64,000 bases of DNA from Gammaproteobacteria bacterium (lineage in GTDB: Bacteria > Pseudomonadota > Gammaproteobacteria > Steroidobacterales > JABDLF01), in contig JABDLF010000002.1 in assembly GCA_013003115.1 (NCBI GenBank), forward strand, positions 130,186 through 194,185, written 5' to 3'. The translations under genes and the position numbers were made by a program. Positions 51,252-59,418 of the stretch are shown here, piece after piece. A model generated the notes under the pieces. It was given only the letters and a program-made list of their open reading frames with translations. It had not been told where the DNA came from and did no database searches. How positions within the stretch are numbered: position 1 is the first letter of the stretch; every line of letters begins with the position of its first letter.

Positions 51252-52152
51252 AAAATTGCACCTGCGGGAATCGTGGCGTATGCCACCTGCCGTTGCGCTG
51301 GCGCTTTTCTTTCTCGCTTGCCTCCAGCCGGCAACAGCATCGGAGGAAGAGACGGGCATGCTCTGGCGCGTATCAGGGCACAGTAACAGCGTCTATCTGC
51401 TGGGTTCGGTGCACATGCTGCGCGAAAGTGATTTCCCCCTGCCCGGCGATATCGAATCAGCCTACACAGATGCAGAAGCGCTGGTGATGGAACTGGACAT
51501 GGATGATCTCAATCCCCTCGCTGTACAGACGCTGTTCTTCACCCGCGGAACCTTGCCTGACGATACGACGCTAGCGGAAGTCATGGGAGAAACGAGGTGG
51601 CGCGAAGCAAGCGCTGCGGCCAGCGCCCTTGGCATAGACCTGTCCATGCTCAAGCGCGTAAAACCGTGGTGGGCCGCCATTACTGTCGTGCAGCTGCAGC
51701 TTGGCAAGATCGGCTTCAATCCTGAATTGGGGCTGGAAGGATACTTCACGCAACGCGCAGGCGCAGATGGCAAGCCTATCGAAGGGTTGGAAACCGCGGC
51801 CTTTCAGATCGGCCTTTTCGACAGCATGGATGAGGAACGGCAGGTGGAAATGCTCATGAAAGCGCTGGACGATGCCCAGGCGCTGGAGCAGGAAATGGAC
51901 AAGCTGCTGCGCGCCTGGCGAAGCGGCGACACAAATACGCTGGCCACGATTCAGTCAGAATCTTTCGCAGACTTTCCCGCCCTATACGACGCCTTGATTC
52001 ATCGCCGGAACAGAGATTGGATTACTGCCCTGTCGCGGCTGCTCGACGATGAGCGTGACTACCTGGTTGTGGTCGGCGCCCTGCACCTTGTAGGTAAGGA
52101 TGGTGTTCCGGCCGGCCTTGCTGATATGGGCTACAAAGTTGTACGCGAATAG
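51238..52152 (+). CDS. TraB/GumN family protein
   Basis: Exported protein of 304 residues with a signal peptide (about 1-35, cleavage near ATASEEE). The TraB/GumN fold is marked by LWRVSGHSNSVYLLGSVHML near the N-terminus (GxxH), EALVMELDMDDLNP, and the C-terminal YLVVVGALHLVGKDGVPAGL (GxxH again). Relatives are predicted metalloproteases or haem-binding proteins; function is unsettled. It overlaps cpdA by 14 bases and is convergent with rubredoxin. Confidence 0.85.
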   Translation: MSMTEKLHLRESWRMPPAVALALFFLACLQPATASEEETGMLWRVSGHSNSVYLLGSVHMLRESDFPLPGDIESAYTDAEALVMELDMDDLNPLAVQTLFFTRGTLPDDTTLAEVMGETRWREASAAASALGIDLSMLKRVKPWWAAITVVQLQLGKIGFNPELGLEGYFTQRAGADGKPIEGLETAAFQIGLFDSMDEERQVEMLMKALDDAQALEQEMDKLLRAWRSGDTNTLATIQSESFADFPALYDALIHRRNRDWITALSRLLDDERDYLVVVGALHLVGKDGVPAGLADMGYKVVRE

Positions 52153-52155
52153 GCC

Positions 52156-52320
52156 TCAGATTTCGATCATTTCAAAATCTTCTTTGCCGGCGCCGCAGTC
52201 CGGGCATCGCCATGACAACGGAACATCCTCCCAGCGAGTTCGCGGAGCAATGCCGGATTCCGGATCACCCTGCTCTTCCTCGTATACGTAGCCGCAGATC
52301 ACGCACATGTATGCTTTCAT
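52156..52320 (-). CDS. Rubredoxin
   Basis: A 54-residue iron protein, one Fe held by four cysteines. Translation of the minus strand gives two CxxC knuckles, MCVICGYVYEE and WRCPDCGAGKEDFE, with the conserved GDPESGIAPRTRWEDVP segment between them, a textbook rubredoxin. Roles include electron delivery to alkane hydroxylases and oxygen or peroxide detoxification; no such partner lies nearby. It ends 4 bases from the traB-like stop (convergent) and is divergent from hemL. Confidence 0.95.
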   Translation of the reverse strand: MKAYMCVICGYVYEEEQGDPESGIAPRTRWEDVPLSWRCPDCGAGKEDFEMIEI

Positions 52321-52410
52321 TAAATTCAACGTCCCAGACTGATTTCGCTCGTCGATATTGTCCCATTTTAATTGGCCCGGAGAAAGGGACGACGGATTGC
52401 CGCGAACGGC

Positions 52411-52416
52411 TATAAT
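52411..52416 (+). promoter_or_regulatory. Possible -10 element upstream of hemL
   Basis: Perfect TATAAT 45 bases before the hemL ATG, in the same 13-mer GGCTATAATGCCG found before diaA. No convincing -35 box at 16-18 bases. Confidence 0.35.
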
Positions 52417-52461
52417 GCCGCGTTAAACCGGTTCACGGAAATCAACGGCGAGGGTCGAACG

Positions 52462-53736
52462 ATGCACAGCCTGTTCAATGACGCGCAGCAATTTATCCCG
52501 GGCGGTGTGAATTCACCTGTGCGCGCCTTTGCCGCGGTTGGCGGCGAACCCGTGTTTATAGCTCGGGCGCAAGGCGCCTATCTGCATGACGAAAGCGGCA
52601 ATCGCTACGTCGACTACGTTGGCTCGTGGGGGCCAATGATTCTCGGCCACGCAAACGCAGACGTAATAGCAGCGGTTTGCGACGCCGCCACACGCGGCCT
52701 GTCGTTCGGTGCGCCTACTGTCGTTGAAACCGAGATGGCGCGCACCCTCTGCAGCATGCTGCCGTCTATGGAACTTGTACGCATGGTCAGCTCGGGCACC
52801 GAAGCAACCATGAGCGCGATTCGTCTTGCTCGTGGCTTTACCGGGCGCGACAAGCTGCTCAAATTCGAGGGCTGCTATCACGGCCACTCCGACTCGCTGC
52901 TGGTAAAGTCGGGCTCGGGTGCGCTCACCCTGGGCGTGCCTACATCACCCGGGGTGCCGGCTGCGCTGGCCAAAGAAACCCTGACATCACCGTTTAATGA
53001 CCTCGACGCCGCGACATCAATCTTCGAGCGCCACGGAGAAGACATCGCCGCCGTGATCATCGAGCCAGTCGCCGGCAACATGAATTTCGTGCGCCCTGTG
53101 CCGGGTTTCCTGGAGGGCCTGCGCAGTCTCTGCGACCAGCACGGGAGCGTGCTGATATTTGATGAGGTTATGACGGGATTTCGCGTCGCGAGGGGCGGGG
53201 CGCAGGAAGTTTTCGGCGTGCAACCCGATCTCACTACGCTCGGAAAGATCGTCGGCGGCGGTATGCCTGTCGGCGCATTCGGCGGGCGCCGCGACATAAT
53301 GCGCTGCATCGCACCCGAGGGGCCGGTCTACCAGGCGGGAACCTTATCGGGCAATCCGGTAGCCATGGCAGCCGGGCTGGCCAATTTGAAGCCGCTGCAG
53401 GACAAAGACTTCTACACGCGTCTCGAGGCAATCACAAAGCGTCTGGTTAACGGCCTTTGCAAAGAGGCCGCGGCCGCGGGCATCCCTTTATATGGGGACG
53501 CGCTGGGCGGCATGTTCGGAATATTTTTTACCCCAACCAGCCCGGTCACCACCTTCGATCAGGTCATGGCATGCAGCCAGGACAACTTCCGGCAGTTCTT
53601 CCACGGTATGCTCGAGAAAGGCTTCTACTTCGCCCCTTCAGCGTTTGAAGCAGGCTTTGTTTCGGCCGCACATACGCAGGCAGATATTGACGAAACCATC
53701 GCCGCTGCCCGGGGCGTTTTCGAACAAATGCGTTGA
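52462..53736 (+). CDS. hemL: Glutamate-1-semialdehyde 2,1-aminomutase
   Basis: PLP enzyme that makes 5-aminolevulinate from glutamate-1-semialdehyde in C5 tetrapyrrole synthesis. I start at [23 protein letters not shown], preceded by GAGG at 8-9 bases, giving 424 residues, the usual size; a longer in-frame extension is not conserved. The PLP-binding lysine is Lys262 in [16 protein letters not shown], with FDEVMTGFR upstream. Convergent with the cold-shock-domain gene (10-base gap). Confidence 0.96.
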   Translation: MHSLFNDAQQFIPGGVNSPVRAFAAVGGEPVFIARAQGAYLHDESGNRYVDYVGSWGPMILGHANADVIAAVCDAATRGLSFGAPTVVETEMARTLCSMLPSMELVRMVSSGTEATMSAIRLARGFTGRDKLLKFEGCYHGHSDSLLVKSGSGALTLGVPTSPGVPAALAKETLTSPFNDLDAATSIFERHGEDIAAVIIEPVAGNMNFVRPVPGFLEGLRSLCDQHGSVLIFDEVMTGFRVARGGAQEVFGVQPDLTTLGKIVGGGMPVGAFGGRRDIMRCIAPEGPVYQAGTLSGNPVAMAAGLANLKPLQDKDFYTRLEAITKRLVNGLCKEAAAAGIPLYGDALGGMFGIFFTPTSPVTTFDQVMACSQDNFRQFFHGMLEKGFYFAPSAFEAGFVSAAHTQADIDETIAAARGVFEQMR

Positions 53737-53746
53737 CGCCCGCGCG

Positions 53747-54184
53747 CTATTCAGCGCCTATCACCGTAACTTCGTGGGCCTGGGGCCCTTTGTCCGTTTC
53801 CTTGATTTCGAAAGCCACGCGCTGGCCGGCCGTCAATGATCGATGGCCTTTCCCTCGAATGTCCCGGAAATGCACAAAGATATCGGCACCATTGTCGACG
53901 GTGATAAACCCGAAACCCTTCGCAACGTTAAACCACTTCACAACACCCTCGTCTGACCCCCTGGCGTCGCCCGCTGCAACAACCTCGCCGCCATTCCACC
54001 ACGAAGCCAGCAGCGAACTCGTAAACGCACTAATGAGGATCACGCCTCCTGCGAGCAACGCTACGCTGGTCGATCCCGACGCGGCAATGGCCTCAAGCGC
54101 GACGAGGCCGGTCGCAAACGCGGCAGCAACCGGCACTGCAAGTAACAAACTTATAAGCAAACATCTGACAATAACTCTAACCAC
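53747..54184 (-). CDS. Membrane-anchored cold-shock-domain protein
   Basis: A 145-residue protein with two hydrophobic helices (about 6-30 and 40-61) followed by a complete cold-shock domain (79-143). RNP1 KGFGFI (89-94) and RNP2 DIFVHF (101-106) are intact, so single-stranded nucleic acid binding is expected. With both termini cytosolic, the domain would sit at the inner face of the inner membrane. Starts at GTG with GGGAG 7 bases upstream. A perfect palindrome lies 53 bases upstream. Function not assigned. Confidence 0.88.
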   Translation of the reverse strand: MVRVIVRCLLISLLLAVPVAAAFATGLVALEAIAASGSTSVALLAGGVILISAFTSSLLASWWNGGEVVAAGDARGSDEGVVKWFNVAKGFGFITVDNGADIFVHFRDIRGKGHRSLTAGQRVAFEIKETDKGPQAHEVTVIGAE

Positions 54185-54236
54185 GGAACACTCCCAGAAT
54201 TCATTCAGCTTTGAATATCATTGGATTGTCGGCTCA

Positions 54237-54250
54237 CAGAGTTCACTCTG
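54237..54250. promoter_or_regulatory. 14-bp palindrome upstream of the cold-shock-domain gene
   Basis: CAGAGT-TC-ACTCTG is an exact inverted repeat in the 134-base gap between the DUF2007 and cold-shock genes. It may be an operator or, in the transcript, a short 5'-leader hairpin; cold-shock genes often use leader structure for thermal control. Confidence 0.4.
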
Positions 54251-54318
54251 CGCGGACTGAACACGCGCTGCTTACTACGCCGACCGCGTCAGGATAATGT
54301 CTTGCGGCAACTTTTGCA

Positions 54319-54642
54319 CTACTCCGGGGGCAAAGACGCAGCCGCGCACCGCCAACAGCTGCCGAACTGACCTTCCAGGTGTTCGCCGCATGCCTTGCAC
54401 ACCCATGGCTCACCAGGATTTTCATAACTCTCGAGGATTGCGGCCAGAACGCGGCTTGCGGGTTCAAACTCCGCATCGTCTACCACCCAGATTTCAGGCC
54501 AGCAAACAATCGGGGGCAGCTCACCGGCTGCCTGCCCCGTCATATTCATGTTGCGGGTTATGCACGCGATACCCGCCTGATCAAGCGCCTCAGAAACCTG
54601 GTCAAGTACGACGGTGTTGTGACTCGAATATAGTCTTTTCAA
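54319..54642 (-). CDS. DUF2007 domain protein with C-terminal zinc ribbon
   Basis: A 107-residue protein. The N-terminal DUF2007 fold (about 1-72; KRLYSSHNTVVLDQVSEALDQAGI) is annotated as a putative signal-transducing, PII-like ferredoxin-fold domain. A C-terminal ribbon has paired knuckles CKAC (82-85) and CWRC (96-99), fitting one zinc. No function is established. It follows the LON-domain gene by 3 bases on the same strand. Confidence 0.8.
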   Translation of the reverse strand: MKRLYSSHNTVVLDQVSEALDQAGIACITRNMNMTGQAAGELPPIVCWPEIWVVDDAEFEPASRVLAAILESYENPGEPWVCKACGEHLEGQFGSCWRCAAASLPPE

Positions 54643-54645
54643 GTT

Positions 54646-55293
54646 TCATTGCTCCGGGGGCTGCTTGCTCTTGATGGTCAGCTGCGAGATCACGGGTTTC
54701 AGCAGCGCCAGGCGCGCCTCGGCCGAGCGCAGCTCCAGGCACCGCTGACGAGTATCAAGAGTCAACGGCAGGATTTCGGCGAGACGAAAACTCACCCAGC
54801 TCGCGTCGTCATAGTGCCGGGAAACGTCGCCGTAGAGCATTTCATTCGACTCGAGCAAAGATCGCAATACAGTCGCCATTGGACTCAGCTCTTGTTCCCC
54901 AACGTCAGGTACTTCGTCCACCAGCCACGTCACCTCGGCGAGATTCAGCCCGTCATCCTGCTGGCGCACCGACTCCAGCTGGAATCGTCGTTCTCCGCGC
55001 CCCGTTATATACAGGAGCCCGTCGCTGCCCTGATTCCAGTCGACGATGCGCGCGCTGGTTCCCATCTCCGCCAGGCGCGCTACGCCTTCCTCGCCCTCAG
55101 ACACGAGGAGCGCTACGCCGAAAGCGGCATCATCCCGGGCGCACCGTGAAACCATATCCACGTAGCGCGTCTCGAAAATCCTGAGCGGTAAAGGCCCGCC
55201 TGGAAAAAGCACGAGAGGCAGCGGGAATATTGGAATTTCCTTGTCGCTCACAAACAGCCTCGTCTCTCCAATGATGTGCGATACACCGGTCAA
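54646..55293 (-). CDS. LON substrate-binding domain protein (stand-alone)
   Basis: A 215-residue protein made of the N-terminal substrate-recognition domain of Lon (PIFPLPLVLFPGGPLPLRIFETRYVDMV, then GRGERRFQLESV) without AAA+ ATPase or protease domains. Such YcaP/LonB-type single domains are widespread, but their role is unclear; peptide or protein binding is likely. Start overlaps the mpl stop by 4 bases, so the two are cotranslated. Confidence 0.9.
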   Translation of the reverse strand: MTGVSHIIGETRLFVSDKEIPIFPLPLVLFPGGPLPLRIFETRYVDMVSRCARDDAAFGVALLVSEGEEGVARLAEMGTSARIVDWNQGSDGLLYITGRGERRFQLESVRQQDDGLNLAEVTWLVDEVPDVGEQELSPMATVLRSLLESNEMLYGDVSRHYDDASWVSFRLAEILPLTLDTRQRCLELRSAEARLALLKPVISQLTIKSKQPPEQ

Positions 55294-56687
55294 TCCGCTC
55301 CGCAGGCGCGGGCATCGATTGCGCCCGCCAGTCGCGCGGGCAGCCCTTCAAAGCCACCGTTGCTCATGATGACCACGTCGTCACCTGAGCGCAGGCCCGC
55401 GAGCACCTCGGCAACAATGAGGGATGTCTTGTCGCGAACCACTACCTTGTCACCAAGGCCGCTGAGCGCCTGCGCGGGATTCCAGGTCAGGCTCTCGCCC
55501 GCATACACGTATACCTGGTCGGCATCCGCCAGCGCCTCCGGCAACACGGCGTTGTGTATGCCCATCTTCATTGTGTTTGAACGGGGCTCGATGATGGCGA
55601 TCAGCCGCCCCTGAGGATGACTGGCCCGCATACCGCGAAGCGTGCTGGCAATGGCCGTCGGATGGTGAGCGAAATCGTCGTAAATCCGCACGCCATTCTT
55701 GTTTGCCAGCAGCTGCATGCGGCGCGCCACGCCGGAGAATTCGCCAAGCGCCTCCAGAGAAGTATTAACCGGCACGCCGGCGTGGCGGGCTGCCGCTACG
55801 GCTGCAAGAGCGTTGCTGACATTGTGCAGCCCTCCCAGAGTCCAGTTCACCGCGCCACGGACCTGGCCCTGGTAACTTATGTCGAAGGCCCGACCGCCGT
55901 CGCGAACGTTGCAGGCTTGCCAGTCTGCGTGCTGCACGCCCGCTTTCCCGGACGGCGGCAGACTAAAGCCCTCGAGCGGGGTCCAGCAACCTTTTGCTAT
56001 AACGTCTGCGATATTTTTGTCCCGCGCCGGATAGATCACCCTGCCCTCGCCGGGCACCGTTCGCAGAAGCTGGTGGAACTGCTGCTTGATTGCATTCAGA
56101 TCAGCGAAAATATCAGCGTGATCGTACTCCAGGTTATTCAGCACGACAGTTCGCGGCCTGTAATGAACAAACTTCGAACGCTTGTCGAAGAACGCCGTGT
56201 CGTATTCATCGGCTTCAACGACAAAAAAATTCCCGGCCGTGCTGCGCGCGGACTGGCCGAAATTCGCGGGTACGCCACCGATCAGGAACCCGGGCTCAAG
56301 ACCTGCGTAATCCAGAATCCAGGCGAGCATGCTGCTGGTGGTGGTCTTACCATGGGTGCCGGCCACGGCCAGAACCCACTTGTCCTGAAGAATATGGTCC
56401 GCGAGCCACTGGGGTCCGGAGCGATACGGCAGGCCGCGGTTCAGGATCTCTTCAACCACCGGGTTACCACGGCTCATCACGTTGCCGATGACGACGCAAT
56501 CCGGCTGCGGCCGCAAATGCGACGGCTCATAGCCCTCTCGCACAAGGATTCCCAGTGTCGCCAGCTGATCGCTCATCGGCGGGTAGACGCCAGCGTCCGA
56601 ACCGGTAACTTCGTGACCCGCCTGCTTCGCGAGGGCGGCAATGCCACCCATGAACGTGCCGCAGATGCCGAGAATATGGATATGCAT
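55290..56687 (-). CDS. mpl: UDP-N-acetylmuramate:L-alanyl-gamma-D-glutamyl-meso-diaminopimelate ligase
   Basis: Murein recycling ligase that joins recovered tripeptide directly to UDP-MurNAc, feeding MurF. The 465 residues begin MHIHILGICGTFMGGIAALA, typical of Mpl, with P-loop GTHGKTTT at 110-117 and the C-terminal Mur ligase domain. Distinguished from MurC by its shorter N-terminus and the DAGVYPPMSDQL segment. Seven bases after an uncharacterised membrane-protein gene. Confidence 0.96.
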   Translation of the reverse strand: MHIHILGICGTFMGGIAALAKQAGHEVTGSDAGVYPPMSDQLATLGILVREGYEPSHLRPQPDCVVIGNVMSRGNPVVEEILNRGLPYRSGPQWLADHILQDKWVLAVAGTHGKTTTSSMLAWILDYAGLEPGFLIGGVPANFGQSARSTAGNFFVVEADEYDTAFFDKRSKFVHYRPRTVVLNNLEYDHADIFADLNAIKQQFHQLLRTVPGEGRVIYPARDKNIADVIAKGCWTPLEGFSLPPSGKAGVQHADWQACNVRDGGRAFDISYQGQVRGAVNWTLGGLHNVSNALAAVAAARHAGVPVNTSLEALGEFSGVARRMQLLANKNGVRIYDDFAHHPTAIASTLRGMRASHPQGRLIAIIEPRSNTMKMGIHNAVLPEALADADQVYVYAGESLTWNPAQALSGLGDKVVVRDKTSLIVAEVLAGLRSGDDVVIMSNGGFEGLPARLAGAIDARACGAD

Positions 56688-56694
56688 GACTACT

Positions 56695-57321
56695 TCAGGT
56701 GCCCAGGGGGAACAGCGCGCCTACTATCGCGAGGCTCGCAAGAACATAAAAAATTCCCAGTGCGAGGCCGGCAAGCGCGTGAATCTCCATCGCTGCGGCA
56801 AGAATGTGGCCCATGACGGCCGCGTACCAGGCGAGCATTACCACGTAGACCGCGACGGCGATTCTGGACAAAACAGGCAACTGCAGACCGGGATCAGAGT
56901 TCGTACCCGCCACATCGTCCACCGCCACGGGCTGCCCGGCAATGAGTATGAAAAGCACAGGCAGCGTATAGAACCCGATGATTGCGCCACAGCCAAGGGC
57001 TGCAGTCAGGGACTGCCGAAATCGCTTCGGGTGCCCCGCAACGCCGAGCATTACCCATATCCAGGCGCTGAGAAGTCCGGCATCAAACAAGACAGCCGCA
57101 GCGCTCGTGGTGAACTCGCGCAAAAGCGTGCCATCGATCAGCAAGCCGGTGAAGCTGACAGCAAGGTAAGCCGCGAGCGCAAACTGCAGCAGGAACGGGG
57201 AGGCTGGCAGCACATCGGGTCCGTCTCGCCGCAATAAAATATTTGTAAAAGCTCTGAACAAAACCTGCATCGTGGCAAGCGCGGCGCCTTGTATGGCGTC
57301 ATTTGACGCGGCGGGGCTCAT
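56695..57321 (-). CDS. Multi-pass membrane protein, not recognised
   Basis: I do not recognise this 208-residue protein. Five hydrophobic segments are seen at about 43-62, 75-98, 106-130, 150-172 and 176-203, with a basic loop near 99-105 (HPKRFRQ). Topology resembles Yip1-like proteins, but the match is not firm. AAGG lies 6 bases before the ATG. It is the first gene of the group with mpl, the LON protein and DUF2007, and its start is only 18 bases from the divergent rnd start, so the two promoters must overlap the opposite genes. Confidence 0.65.
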   Translation of the reverse strand: MSPAASNDAIQGAALATMQVLFRAFTNILLRRDGPDVLPASPFLLQFALAAYLAVSFTGLLIDGTLLREFTTSAAAVLFDAGLLSAWIWVMLGVAGHPKRFRQSLTAALGCGAIIGFYTLPVLFILIAGQPVAVDDVAGTNSDPGLQLPVLSRIAVAVYVVMLAWYAAVMGHILAAAMEIHALAGLALGIFYVLASLAIVGALFPLGT

Positions 57322-57339
57322 GATACCCTTGCTGCCGCA

Positions 57340-58494
57340 ATGAATACATCAAACGATCAGGACTCTATGCATAAATTGCCGCCGCTAATAAGCGATCAGC
57401 CGGCGCTTGACGCACTTTGCGAGAATCTCGCGCGCGCCAAACGGGTCGCCGTCGACACCGAGTTCGTGCGTGATCGTACTTACTTTCCGAGGCTCTGCCT
57501 GATCCAGATTGCGACCGATGAGGCGCTGCATCTCATTGACCCGCTTGGCGGAATAGACCTTGCGCCGCTGTTCAGCGCACTGGCAGAACCCGGCCTCGAA
57601 AAGATACTGCACGCGGCGCGCCAGGATCTCGAGATTTTTTATCTCGAAACTGGCGATGTACCCCGAGGCGTTTTTGACACGCAGCTTGCGGCCGCCTGCC
57701 TGGGCTATGGCGAGCAGCTCAGCTATTCAAAACTGGTCGGGGAACTGCTCGGCGTTGACCTTGGAAAGAGTCATGCGCGTACCGACTGGATTCGACGACC
57801 GCTGGCACCGGCGCAGCTGCGTTATGCTGCGGACGACGTTCTGTATCTTCTTAGAGTGCATGATGAACTCACGAAGCGGCTGAGCCAGGCCGGTCGACAA
57901 GACTGGCTGGCCGGTGAGTTTGCTGCCCTGAGCGAAACCGGCCTGTATGCGCCCGAGCCGAAGCTCGCCTATCGCAGGATTCGGGCGCAGAAAAATCTCG
58001 ACGCGACCCGGCGCGCGCGCCTGGCAGCACTGGCGCAATGGCGCGAGCAGATGGCTATTGACAAGAACTTGCCAAGACGATGGATCGTTGCAGACAAACC
58101 GCTTTTGGACCTCGCGTCACTGGATGGCTCAGACCCTGATGCGGTGCGCGGGGTTGCCGGGCTTCCGGCAAAACTCCTCAGCCGGGAGCTTGACGCAATT
58201 TGTGCTTTGCTGAGCACTGGCAGCGAGCAGGCAAATAACTTCCGGCAAGGTTCACAACGGCCCACTGCGGCGGAAAACCGCACGCTCAAAAAGCTGAGCG
58301 AGTTCGTGCGCAGCGAGGCCACAAGACTTAAAACAAGCCCGGCATTGCTGGCCACGCGAGACGACCTGCGGCAACTGATGGCCGGCGATCCTGAAGACTG
58401 CATCCTGATGCAGGGCTGGCGTCGCGGGGTCGTGGGCGAAAAGCTGTCACGCCTGTTGCAGTCGGAAAAACCAGCGCCTGAAACCAACGCCTGA
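57340..58494 (+). CDS. rnd: Ribonuclease D
   Basis: 3'-5' exoribonuclease that trims tRNA and other stable RNA. The 384 residues hold the DEDDy exonuclease domain: Exo I VAVDTEFVRDRTY (Asp39, Glu41), Exo II around HAARQDLEIF, and Exo III YAADDVLYLL with the Tyr-x-x-x-Asp pattern. An HRDC domain follows (about 215-295). An ATG nine codons in (57367, MHKLPPL) is an alternative start and would leave room for a promoter away from the divergent gene. Confidence 0.94.
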   Translation: MNTSNDQDSMHKLPPLISDQPALDALCENLARAKRVAVDTEFVRDRTYFPRLCLIQIATDEALHLIDPLGGIDLAPLFSALAEPGLEKILHAARQDLEIFYLETGDVPRGVFDTQLAAACLGYGEQLSYSKLVGELLGVDLGKSHARTDWIRRPLAPAQLRYAADDVLYLLRVHDELTKRLSQAGRQDWLAGEFAALSETGLYAPEPKLAYRRIRAQKNLDATRRARLAALAQWREQMAIDKNLPRRWIVADKPLLDLASLDGSDPDAVRGVAGLPAKLLSRELDAICALLSTGSEQANNFRQGSQRPTAAENRTLKKLSEFVRSEATRLKTSPALLATRDDLRQLMAGDPEDCILMQGWRRGVVGEKLSRLLQSEKPAPETNA

Positions 58495-58538
58495 AACTAA
58501 CGCTTTATGGCAATGCGGGCGCCTGCTCGCCCTGGCAA

Positions 58539-59246
58539 TCAGGGGTCGGGGGCGTCAATCTCGACGGTCATCGCGGTCGCGATTCCGTCTCGTTCCAGCG
58601 TCTCGATAGCGCTGACCAGGCGGCCGTACACTTCGTCGATGCCACCGTCGGCATCAACGCTCACCAGCTTGCCCTGACGATGGTAGTACTCCACAAGGGG
58701 CTCGGTCTGCGCTGCATAGACTTCAAGCCGCTTTGCAATGGTTTCTTCATTGTCATCGGTGCGCTGAAAGTAGTCATGCGGCTGCCCTGTCACTTCGCAA
58801 AGTTCGCGAGCGTCAAAGTCCGGCTGGTGAACGTTTGCCACCTTGTCGCAAGCTTTACAGGTGCGTCGGCCGCTCAGGCGCTTGAGCAGAACCCCGTGAT
58901 CGACGTCCATCAGTACAGCAGAAGCAAGGGGCTTGCCGATGTCATCAAGCAGATCATCGAGCGCGCTCGCCTGCGCGAGGTTGCGAGGGAAACCGTCGAA
59001 TATAAACCCGGCCTGCGCGTCCTGTTCCGTGATGCGCGCGCGAATCATGCCTATGACTACCGAATCTGCCACCAGCTCGCCCTTGTCCATGGCGGCCTTT
59101 GCCTTCAAGCCCAGTTCGCTGCCGGAGGCGACCGCCTGGCGAAGCAGGTCACCTGTGGAAATCTGGGGAATACCGTACTCGGCCATCAGGCGCTGTGCCT
59201 GCGTGCCTTTACCCGACCCCGGGGCACCCAATAGGACTATTCGCAT
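58539..59246 (-). CDS. adk: Adenylate kinase
   Basis: Cytosolic ATP:AMP phosphotransferase. P-loop GAPGSGKGT at 7-15, FDGFPRN at 83-89, and the LID starting GRRTCKACDK. The LID tetrad aligned with E. coli His126-Ser129-Asp146-Thr149 reads Cys130-Cys133-Cys150-Thr153, a mix of the zinc type (four Cys or three Cys plus Asp) and the non-zinc type. The chain is 235 residues, about 20 longer than E. coli Adk, with an extra C-terminal tail. Convergent with rnd. Confidence 0.95.
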   Translation of the reverse strand: MRIVLLGAPGSGKGTQAQRLMAEYGIPQISTGDLLRQAVASGSELGLKAKAAMDKGELVADSVVIGMIRARITEQDAQAGFIFDGFPRNLAQASALDDLLDDIGKPLASAVLMDVDHGVLLKRLSGRRTCKACDKVANVHQPDFDARELCEVTGQPHDYFQRTDDNEETIAKRLEVYAAQTEPLVEYYHRQGKLVSVDADGGIDEVYGRLVSAIETLERDGIATAMTVEIDAPDP

Positions 59247-59418
59247 AATAATTGCTTCGCTCGCCGCAGCGACAACGGTAAAAATCCGGCGCCGCCAGAA
59301 AACAGGCGCTAAAGCTAACCTCTACACCGCGGTGGGTCAATCAGCTGCCGGTTCCGGCGAATTCCGCTATGCTCGCGCAACACATTGACAGGGCAATGAC
59401 ATCAGGGGGGAAAGACCG

